From Nitrososphaerales archaeon TH5893 (GTDB lineage: Archaea; Thermoproteota; Nitrososphaeria; Nitrososphaerales; Nitrososphaeraceae), in contig JAATVT010000089.1 of the NCBI GenBank assembly GCA_014523685.1, forward strand, positions 1-17,043: a stretch of DNA of 17,043 nucleotides, given 5' to 3'. The position numbers were made by a program, and so were the translations under genes. Each line of letters starts with the position of its first letter. Positions within the stretch are counted from its first letter, which is position 1. This document shows positions 7,150-12,607 of the stretch, in pieces. The notes beneath the pieces are model-generated. The model did no database searches, was not told the DNA's origin, and saw only the letters and a list, made by a program, of their open reading frames with translations.

Positions 7150-7536
7150 TCAATATTTTGAGCTTTCTGCATTCAGATTATCCTCAGGTATATCAATATA
7201 GACATCGTCGTCTTTTTCTGCAACGGGATAAATTATTAGGTCACCTGATTCTCTCCATGCGTCAGTTTGCTCCATCCAGTGCGACTCTTTCTTCCAGGAT
7301 TTCATATTCACTAGCTTCCCAGTAAAAACATTGAATTCGTAGCCATGCATGTAGCAGATAATGTTATCGCCTTTAAGCTCTCCTTTGGAAAGCGATGCAC
7401 CTCGGTGTGGACATGAATTATTACATGCGAATAATCTGCCATTGCGTCTTCCCACTAAGACATCTGTTTTATCTACATAAAAGCTCCTCATTGAATTCTC
7501 TCGGATATCAGAACTTTTGCAAGCTTTAAATTGCAT
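7150..7536 (-). CDS. Rieske-type [2Fe-2S] ferredoxin
   Basis: A stand-alone Rieske domain of 128 residues. Ligands are C42-x-H44 (in C-P-H-R-G-A) and C61-x2-H64 (in C-Y-M-H-G-Y-E-F), 16 residues apart. The extra disulphide cysteines of respiratory-complex Rieske proteins are missing, so this is the soluble ferredoxin type that serves oxygenases or nitrite-reductase-like small subunits. There is no signal peptide or membrane segment in this form. I start at the ATG at 7534-7536; the frame extends to 7596, but the 20 added residues are a Phe-run translated from the promoter. An AATTTATAA TATA element (7571-7579, minus strand) lies upstream. The C-terminal 40 residues are acidic. The redox partner is not identifiable from neighbours, since the gene faces away from asnS and towards the unknown gene at 6795. 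Confidence 0.88.
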   Translation of the reverse strand: MQFKACKSSDIRENSMRSFYVDKTDVLVGRRNGRLFACNNSCPHRGASLSKGELKGDNIICYMHGYEFNVFTGKLVNMKSWKKESHWMEQTDAWRESGDLIIYPVAEKDDDVYIDIPEDNLNAESSKY

Positions 7537-7570
7537 GGTCCGTGAACGAAAGAAAAAGAAGGTAAAGGTT

Positions 7571-7579
7571 TTATAAATT
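7571..7579 (-). promoter_or_regulatory. TATA box of the Rieske ferredoxin gene
   Basis: AATTTATAA on the minus strand is centred about 39 bp before the ATG at 7536, giving a short leader. It supports the shorter start. Confidence 0.5.
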
Positions 7580-7658
7580 ATGATACATAGGGTCAAGAAA
7601 GATTCTTATCAGTTTAATATTAGTCTCGTACTATCTTCCTAAGATTGACAAGGACCAA

Positions 7659-7666
7659 TTTATATG
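7659..7666 (+). promoter_or_regulatory. TATA box of asnS
   Basis: TTTATATG centred about 35 bp before the ATG at 7698 predicts a start site near 7688 and a leader of roughly ten bases. Confidence 0.55.
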
Positions 7667-7697
7667 TAGAAAAATGAAATATTAACTTCATTAGTTT

Positions 7698-9008
7698 ATG
7701 CTTAGAGCCAATGATCTAAAATCTACTGACCATATCGGGGAAAAAGTCACAGTAAGAGGTTGGGTTTATAGATTACGCAAGCAGAAAGAAAATACTTTCG
7801 TGATCGTACGAGATGAAAGAGGGGGTATCATTCAAAGTGTTTTTCCAACTAACAACATATCACCTAATTTAACAATCGAATCTTCCGTAGAGGTGACTGG
7901 AATTCTAAATAAAGATGCAAGGGCTCCTGAAGGAGGCTATGAAATTAGGGGAACTAACCTTCGAGTATTCAACATTTCGGATGCCAACTATCCAATTGGC
8001 GAATTTCAGAGCGTAGATCTGTTATTGGATAATCGGCATTTAACTTTAAGAGCGAGAAAAATGATTGCAGTAGCAAAAATACGTGCGTCTGTTTTAAAGT
8101 TTGCTCGCAATTGGTTTATCACTAATGATTGGATGGAAATTACTGCTCCGATAATCGTAAAGGGGGCAGTAGAAGGAGGCTCCACACTCTTCAAAGTGAA
8201 ATATTTTAACAATGATTATGCTTATCTCTCACAAAGTGCACAGCTCTACCTTGAAGCTATGGTTTTTAGTTTGGGACCTGTGTGGAGCTTGACTCCATCC
8301 TTCAGAGCTGAGACTTCGAGAACTGTCAGACATCTGTCCGAGTTCACACATTTAGAAGCTGAAGCACCATGGGTAGATCTCGAAGACATATTAAAAGTTC
8401 AGGAGCAATTGGTTTCATACATTGTTGAAAATGTAATAATAGAAAGGCAGGATGACTTTGCCCTCCTAAAAAGTGATATATCCGTTCTCAAAAACACAAG
8501 ACCACCATTTGAAAGAATTTCATATGAAAAAGCCATAGACTTTCTTCGCTCGAAAGATTTTACTGTAGTAGATGGAAATGGGGTAAATCGGAAAATAGAG
8601 TTAGGCGATGACCTTAATATTGATTCTGAACGTGAATTGTCTAAAAAACATTCAAGACCATTATTTGTAGTCGGCTATCCTATTGCGATTAAACCTTTCT
8701 ATGTTAAGGAGGACCCACAAAATGAAGGATATGGGCTCACAGCAGATATGTTAGCCCCCAATGGTTTTGGGGAAATAACGAGTGGCGGAATGAGAGAGGA
8801 CAACAATTTATCTATTACTAAGAAAATGGAGAAAGAAGGGTTGGACATTAAAAGCTATCAATGGTACTTGGACCTAAGGAAATACGGATCAGTTCCACAT
8901 GGTGGATTTGGTCTTGGAATAGAGCGGCTAATGAGATGGATAACAAAAATTGAAGATATTAAAGATACTATTTTATTTCCTCGGACAATGTCAAGGGTCA
9001 GTCCGTAG
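7698..9008 (+). CDS. asnS: Asparaginyl-tRNA synthetase
   Basis: Class IIb synthetase charging tRNA-Asn. The N-terminal OB-fold (about residues 1-95) includes V-R-G-W-V and the D-E-R-G-G turn. The catalytic domain has L-S-Q-S-A-Q-L-Y-L-E-A at 177-187, motif 2 with S-F-R-A-E-T-S-R-T at 201-209 and R-H-L-S-E-F at 211-216, and motif 3 with G-F-G-L-G-I-E-R at 403-410. The S-Q-S-A-Q-L-Y-L and R-K-Y-G-S-V-P-H signatures fit archaeal AsnRS rather than AspRS (which has Q-S-P-Q-L-Y-K). Length, 436 residues, is normal. A direct AsnRS implies tRNA-Asn need not be made by transamidation. The gene is monocistronic by appearance, with a TATA box and ATG start. Confidence 0.93.
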   Translation: MLRANDLKSTDHIGEKVTVRGWVYRLRKQKENTFVIVRDERGGIIQSVFPTNNISPNLTIESSVEVTGILNKDARAPEGGYEIRGTNLRVFNISDANYPIGEFQSVDLLLDNRHLTLRARKMIAVAKIRASVLKFARNWFITNDWMEITAPIIVKGAVEGGSTLFKVKYFNNDYAYLSQSAQLYLEAMVFSLGPVWSLTPSFRAETSRTVRHLSEFTHLEAEAPWVDLEDILKVQEQLVSYIVENVIIERQDDFALLKSDISVLKNTRPPFERISYEKAIDFLRSKDFTVVDGNGVNRKIELGDDLNIDSERELSKKHSRPLFVVGYPIAIKPFYVKEDPQNEGYGLTADMLAPNGFGEITSGGMREDNNLSITKKMEKEGLDIKSYQWYLDLRKYGSVPHGGFGLGIERLMRWITKIEDIKDTILFPRTMSRVSP

Positions 9009-9037
9009 CATGTATCTAGAACGAGAGTCCTATTTAA

Positions 9038-9068
9038 TATCACGAAAATATTTTTGGTATTATCACGA
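9038..9068. repeat. Pair of TATCACGA direct repeats
   Basis: TATCACGA occurs at 9038-9045 and again at 9061-9068, start to start 23 bp, about two helical turns. It lies just after asnS and upstream of the FilR1-like regulator gene. This could be a protein-binding pair, but it may be chance in AT-rich DNA. Confidence 0.3.
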
Positions 9069-9091
9069 GTAAAACTTAAGGGATACTCGGG

Positions 9092-9109
9092 TTCCATGTA
9101 TACGTGGAA
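9092..9109. repeat. Near-perfect 18-bp palindrome
   Basis: TTCCATGTATACGTGGAA reads the same on both strands except for one mismatched pair (T·G, which can pair in RNA). It is followed by TTTT. It could be a hairpin ending asnS or a symmetric operator for the downstream regulator gene. Confidence 0.4.
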
Positions 9110-9230
9110 TTTTAATGGAAAGTTAAATCAGGAACATAATGGTGTTTAGACCTCTATATTTCCGATTACTCTCTTCATAGTAATAAGGCTAGGATACCTA
9201 AGTGAAACGCGTGCTTATGACTTTAGCAGG

Positions 9231-9240
9231 TTTAAATTAA
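9231..9240 (+). promoter_or_regulatory. TATA box of the FilR1-like regulator
   Basis: TTTAAATTAA centred about 27 bp before the ATG at 9263 implies a leaderless message. Confidence 0.5.
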
Positions 9241-9262
9241 GGACATTGAAAATGTAAATTAA

Positions 9263-10072
9263 ATGTCTGAACAGCCCAAGGTTGGAGCTGAGTCATTATT
9301 TTTTGAACTTGCGGGCGAATTGCGATTATCAATTCTAATTCGACTAACCAGCAATAATTATCGCCTTTCTAAACTTGCATCAGAAATCGATGCCACAATG
9401 CAAGAGGCACACAGAAATGTATCACGGTTAATTGATTCCGGATTAGTCTACAAATATGATGATGGTGAATTTGCATTAACGGCTTACGGGAACATTATCG
9501 TCTCTCTTATTCCTGGCTATGCTTTCTTGTTCTCACAGAAAGAGTATTTTCTTGAACATAGTCTTGGAGATTTACCTTCAAAATTTATTCAACGAATTAG
9601 TTCATTTCGGGGATGTGAAGTCGTACATGGGGTAATGGCGATTATCCAGAGGTGGAAAAACCTTTACCACGAGTCTAGTAGCTATATAAATGAGATAATG
9701 GCCCAAGTACCTTTGGATCTTATAGAAACACTTGGTACCAAGGTCGAAGATGGAGTCAAGTTCTCGTACATATTCCCTCGCAATGCGATAATTCCAAGAG
9801 GGAGGAGAAAATTATTACAAAAAATCGGTTGGCATAAGCTTATTGCACAGGGCCTTGTAAAAAGGCGTATGGTCGAATCGGTAGGTGTAATGACCATATT
9901 CAACGAGAAGCACTCATGTGTTATATTTCCTAGTTTGAAAGGTGAGCCTGACTTAAACGTAATGTTTTATGGCGATAGTCACCTATTTCATGAATGGTGC
10001 GAGGACTATTTTTCATATCAATGGGAAAGAGCAGGACCATTTGAGGAGAGCAAGCTGGATCATGAAATATAA
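9263..10072 (+). CDS. Winged-helix regulator, FilR1/DUF1724-like
   Basis: Putative DNA-binding transcription regulator, 269 residues. Residues 10-75 form an ArsR-like winged helix: a helical start, the recognition region with E-I-D-A-T-M-Q-E-A-H-R-N-V-S-R-L-I-D-S-G, then a wing with K-Y-D-D-G-E-F-A-L-T. The rest (about 120-255) has the layout of the archaeal FilR1/DUF1724 middle domain, with the strand V-K-F-S-Y-I-F-P and R-x-x-E/V pattern, and G-V-M-T-I-F-N-E. This domain binds small ligands in some methanogen regulators; the ligand here is unknown. There is no transmembrane segment. Repeats at 9038-9109 and 10103-10146 flank the gene and could be its targets, which is inference. Targets and signal cannot be named from the sequence. 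Confidence 0.82.
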   Translation: MSEQPKVGAESLFFELAGELRLSILIRLTSNNYRLSKLASEIDATMQEAHRNVSRLIDSGLVYKYDDGEFALTAYGNIIVSLIPGYAFLFSQKEYFLEHSLGDLPSKFIQRISSFRGCEVVHGVMAIIQRWKNLYHESSSYINEIMAQVPLDLIETLGTKVEDGVKFSYIFPRNAIIPRGRRKLLQKIGWHKLIAQGLVKRRMVESVGVMTIFNEKHSCVIFPSLKGEPDLNVMFYGDSHLFHEWCEDYFSYQWERAGPFEESKLDHEI

Positions 10073-10102
10073 TTCAATTAATCTGAAGCATACGTCACCG
10101 GT

Positions 10103-10146
10103 TCGATCAATAATTATCTAGCCCCCCTCGATCAGTAATAACCTAG
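10103..10146 (+). repeat. Tandem 19-bp imperfect direct repeat
   Basis: The unit TCGATCAATAATTATCTAG (10103-10121) recurs as TCGATCAGTAATAACCTAG (10128-10146), identical at 16 of 19 positions and 25 bp apart start to start. It sits 40-85 bp before the TATA box of the Lrp-like gene and just after the FilR1-like gene, a position fit for an activator or an autoregulatory site. Confidence 0.5.
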
Positions 10147-10186
10147 ATTTACCTTATGGAATATCCAAATGCCAAAACTCATTATC

Positions 10187-10195
10187 TTTTTATAG
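10187..10195 (+). promoter_or_regulatory. TATA box of the Lrp-like RAM gene
   Basis: TTTTTATAG is centred about 24-25 bp before the first of two consecutive ATG codons (10215 and 10218), predicting a leaderless transcript. Confidence 0.5.
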
Positions 10196-10214
10196 TTCTG
10201 CACTTTATAAGACA

Positions 10215-10448
10215 ATGATGCCGCAGGCCTTCGTATTGATGAATGCCGAGCTGGGGAGTGAAGAATCAATTGTCCAGGACTTGAAGAAGCTAGAGGGTGT
10301 GAAGGAGGTTTTTCAAGTTTATGGAGTTTACGATATTGTTGCACAGCTTGAGGCTGACACTATGGAGAAAGTGAAGGAAACAATTACATGGAAGCTTAGA
10401 AAGTTAAACGGCGTCAAGTCAACTTTGACAATGATAGTAATGTCTTAG
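10215..10448 (+). CDS. Stand-alone Lrp/AsnC ligand-binding (RAM) domain protein
   Basis: A 77-residue protein with only the C-terminal alpha-beta ligand-binding and oligomerisation domain of Lrp/AsnC regulators; the helix-turn-helix is absent. The pattern is strand A-F-V-L-M-N, helix E-E-S-I-V-Q-D-L-K-K-L, strand V-K-E-V-F-Q-V-Y-G-V-Y-D-I-V-A-Q, helix with K-V-K-E-T-I-T-W-K-L-R-K, strand S-T-L-T-M-I-V. The G-x-Y-D-I-V-A turn is characteristic. Stand-alone RAM domains form dimers to octamers and modulate full-length Lrp proteins or bind amino acids. The gene follows a winged-helix regulator by 142 bp and has its own TATA box, so a functional pairing is possible but not shown. Confidence 0.9.
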   Translation: MMPQAFVLMNAELGSEESIVQDLKKLEGVKEVFQVYGVYDIVAQLEADTMEKVKETITWKLRKLNGVKSTLTMIVMS

Positions 10449-10471
10449 CTTTGAGACTAGTCCATATACAG

Positions 10472-10482
10472 TTTTTGTTTTT
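10472..10482 (+). terminator. T-rich terminator after the RAM gene
   Basis: Two runs of five T residues separated by one G, beginning 24 bp after the stop codon, fit an archaeal T-tract terminator. Confidence 0.45.
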
Positions 10483-10486
10483 GTTA

Positions 10487-10506
10487 TGCTATAAAACCCT
10501 ATAGCA
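10487..10506. promoter_or_regulatory. Inverted repeat overlapping a TATA box
   Basis: TGCTATA and TATAGCA are separated by AAACCC, giving a perfect 7-bp inverted repeat. The left arm plus spacer forms the TATA-like CTATAAAA (10489-10496) for the zinc-finger gene, predicting a start site near 10518. A regulator bound here would block TBP, so this is a candidate repressor site. Confidence 0.45.
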
Positions 10507-10540
10507 AACTTTAATGAAGGTGTAAATTCTTTGTTAAAGT

Positions 10541-10714
10541 ATGTTTAAGTTAGATTTTTTCAAAAGAAAGAAAAAAGAAGAAAAAGGATTGATTAAATGC
10601 AAATATTGCGATATGAAATTTGAAGATAAGGAACGGATGAAAAGACATATACGGAAAGCGCATACTGAAAAAGGAAGTGATATGCCTAATGTTAATCCTT
10701 TCGGGGGTTCATGA
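10541..10714 (+). CDS. C2H2 zinc-finger microprotein
   Basis: A 57-residue protein. Residues 1-19 are strongly basic (runs of Lys, Arg and Glu after M-F-K-L-D-F-F). They are followed by a single classical C2H2 finger: C20-x2-C23-x12-H36-x4-H41, with the expected aromatic/hydrophobic core residues F27 and M33, and a short flexible tail ending P-F-G-G-S. A single finger plus a basic segment suggests nucleic-acid or protein binding. Such one-finger proteins occur in archaea; roles are mostly unknown. ATG at 10541, TGA at 10712-10714. It has its own TATA-like element with an inverted repeat and lies 83 bp before the rhomboid gene on the same strand, so the two could be co-transcribed. Confidence 0.75.
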   Translation: MFKLDFFKRKKKEEKGLIKCKYCDMKFEDKERMKRHIRKAHTEKGSDMPNVNPFGGS

Positions 10715-10797
10715 GATTTAAGAAAAGCCTATAAAGGCAAAGACCTAGATGGAAGACTTATTTCCAGAGAAAAATTTATGATTTAAACAAAAAAACA

Positions 10798-11775
10798 ATG
10801 TTTCCTATTCATGACGATACTGAGAGGCTACATGGAAGACCCTATCTAAACTATAGCCTTATTGCGATCAACGGTATAGTCTTTATATGGGAAATGAGTG
10901 TCACTGGATTTTTCAGAAATCCTGTTGCGACTGAGACTTTGTTTCAGAATTATGGTTCGGTTCCAGAATCTGTACTAAGTGGCAATATTGCTTCTGTTAT
11001 TACTTCCATGTTTATGCATGGAGGCTTCTTCCACATTATTGGGAATATGTTGTTTTTATTCGTATTCGGAGACAATCTTGAGGACAAATTTGGACGTATT
11101 AAGTATCTTTTAATGTATATTGGATGGGGATTTGCTGCAGCTCTCACGCACAGCCTATATGCAGTAGGTGCTGGCGGCGGAGAAATCCCTGCAGTTGGGG
11201 CTTCTGGTGCTATTTCAGGAGTCATGGGAGCATATCTTATAATGTTTCCACGAGCAAGGGTACAAACGCTAATATTTGCTTTTTTTATAACTACTGTGAG
11301 AATCCCTGCCATAGCGTTTATTCCCTTCTGGTTTATCATGCAAGTTATCTTTGCAGTTATTGGAGAGCCAGGTGGAGTCGCGTACTTAGCACATATTGGT
11401 GGATTTGTTGCAGGGCTCGGATCTGGATATGCATGGAAGCTATCCATAGGACAAGCTTCTGTTCGTTTGCCTAGCACCGATAGAACTCAAACGATTCGAA
11501 GAGAAAGGCCAAGAATTGAGGACGCCGCTCCTCAAACTGCACCGGAGGTGATTGAGGGTCCTGATTACTATGAAATAATAACTGAAATTCGTGGTGTATC
11601 TGATGCTTCTGATATCGATGCCAGATATGACCCCAGTAGCGGTACTGTCCGCATAGTTGCGAATGGATTAAGGAAGTATGAAATCATTGCAAGACTCCCT
11701 AATGGCACCGGTGACCCCAAAGTGGTGCACGTTCATTACTTGAATGGAATTGCTAGGATACGTTTGTCAAAATAA
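10798..11775 (+). CDS. Rhomboid intramembrane protease with C-terminal Hsp20-like domain
   Basis: Membrane serine protease, 325 residues. The rhomboid core covers about residues 15-215 and has six or so hydrophobic segments. It carries H79-x3-N83 in the second segment, the nucleophile S136 in G-A-S-G, and the base H199 in A-H-I-G-G-F, the catalytic dyad and oxyanion residues of an active enzyme. After a charged linker (220-250), residues 255-325 form a beta-rich domain. It has the alpha-crystallin/Hsp20 layout: E-I-R-G-V-S near 263-268, D-I-D-A-R-Y-D, G-T-V-R-I-V-A, Y-E-I-I-A-R-L-P, and Y-L-N-G-I-A-R-I-R-L-S-K at the end, matching the N-G-x-L-x-I-x-L-x-K closing strand of Hsp20. It may present or hold substrates on the cytoplasmic side. 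The ATG at 10798 is the first plausible start. Confidence 0.88.
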   Translation: MFPIHDDTERLHGRPYLNYSLIAINGIVFIWEMSVTGFFRNPVATETLFQNYGSVPESVLSGNIASVITSMFMHGGFFHIIGNMLFLFVFGDNLEDKFGRIKYLLMYIGWGFAAALTHSLYAVGAGGGEIPAVGASGAISGVMGAYLIMFPRARVQTLIFAFFITTVRIPAIAFIPFWFIMQVIFAVIGEPGGVAYLAHIGGFVAGLGSGYAWKLSIGQASVRLPSTDRTQTIRRERPRIEDAAPQTAPEVIEGPDYYEIITEIRGVSDASDIDARYDPSSGTVRIVANGLRKYEIIARLPNGTGDPKVVHVHYLNGIARIRLSK

Positions 11776-11876
11776 TTTTTAAACATTAATGCAACATACC
11801 TACGTGAAAACCTACAGATAATCGACAAAGCAATCAATAATTCTTGGCTGTTCCGAAAACTAATTTCTTATGTTAA

Positions 11877-11884
11877 TTTTTTTT
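11877..11884 (+). terminator. T8 tract downstream of the rhomboid gene
   Basis: Eight T residues about 100 bp after the rhomboid stop and before the Rieske promoter could end that transcript. The distance makes the link uncertain. Confidence 0.35.
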
Positions 11885-11931
11885 AAGAAGTGCTTTTTCT
11901 CATGACCCAAATCAATCTTTTAGCGAATCTT

Positions 11932-11945
11932 ACTAGTCACTAGTC
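11932..11945. promoter_or_regulatory. Tandem ACTAGTC repeat upstream of the Rieske promoter
   Basis: ACTAGTC is repeated head to tail (11932-11938 and 11939-11945), each copy containing the palindrome ACTAGT. It ends 12 bp before the TATA box at 11958, the place where an archaeal activator would bind. Confidence 0.35.
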
Positions 11946-11957
11946 GAAAGACAAAAG

Positions 11958-11965
11958 TTTATAGA
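11958..11965 (+). promoter_or_regulatory. TATA box of the Rieske-cytochrome b operon
   Basis: TTTATAGA lies about 28 bp (centre to start) before the ATG at 11990, giving little or no leader. Confidence 0.55.
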
Positions 11966-11989
11966 CATCTTAAGCGAAATTTTCATACC

Positions 11990-12607
11990 ATGGCAGCGCA
12001 GCAAGGCCCTCCGCGTGCGGGAAGAAGGATCTCGCGGCGTGACTTTTTGAAACTTATGGCAGCTGCAGGTACTGTATTAACATTTACTCCATTCATTGAC
12101 TGGGGAAAATTTCTACCAAATCCTTCTGGAAATATATCAGAAAGATCGAAAGTTGAGTTGCCTGATGGTTCACAGGCTAATGTTAAGACGTTTCAAGTTA
12201 ACCACTCAGAAGCAGTTGTCTATCCGAAGAGCGATGACCCTGTTTTGAATAAAGAGGCATTTCGAATATGGCAGTTTATACGACTCCCTGAGGAACTTGG
12301 TGGAACAAATACTGACGCGGCAGCGTTTAGGATGTTTAGCATGGTTTGTTTACATCTTTGGTGTTTGTGGAAATATTGGCCTGAGCCTGGAAGGAAGAGA
12401 GGAGAATGTCCTTGTCATGGAAGTATGTACGATCCTCTAACAGGAAAAGCTTTTGCAGGACCAGCATCCCTGCAGTCTCCTCCTTCTAATGTCCTTCCAA
12501 GATTAGATCTGGAAGTTGATAATAACGGTGATATTTGGGTAAAGCCTCCTAATTGGAGTGTTGATGGGAACGGGATAGTGGGATTTGGTCGTTTCCTTAA
12601 AGCGTGA
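11990..12607 (+). CDS. Tat-exported Rieske iron-sulphur protein of a bc1/b6f-like complex
   Basis: High-potential Rieske subunit that takes one electron from quinol and passes it to a copper or haem acceptor, on the outer face of the membrane. The N-terminus is a Tat-type anchor: S-R-R-D-F-L-K at 15-21, then a hydrophobic helix up to about 36, with no cleavage site that I would trust. The cluster domain has C120-x-H122-x2-C125 (C-L-H-L-W-C) and C140-x-C142-H143 (C-P-C-H-G-S), giving two Cys and two His ligands plus the disulphide pair of respiratory Rieske proteins. Length is 205. It is the first gene of the trio with cytochrome b and a cupredoxin, and its end overlaps the inferred cytochrome b start by 23 bp. 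Confidence 0.92.
   Translation: MAAQQGPPRAGRRISRRDFLKLMAAAGTVLTFTPFIDWGKFLPNPSGNISERSKVELPDGSQANVKTFQVNHSEAVVYPKSDDPVLNKEAFRIWQFIRLPEELGGTNTDAAAFRMFSMVCLHLWCLWKYWPEPGRKRGECPCHGSMYDPLTGKAFAGPASLQSPPSNVLPRLDLEVDNNGDIWVKPPNWSVDGNGIVGFGRFLKA

Noticed and set aside
7537..7596. Longer start of the Rieske ferredoxin
   Set aside because: The 20 extra residues are a Phe-rich translation of the promoter region with the TATA element inside; ATG 7536 is better.
10950..11477. Long frames overlapping the rhomboid gene (minus 10950-11477 and plus 11124-11474)
   Set aside because: They are out-of-frame shadows of the clearly conserved rhomboid sequence.
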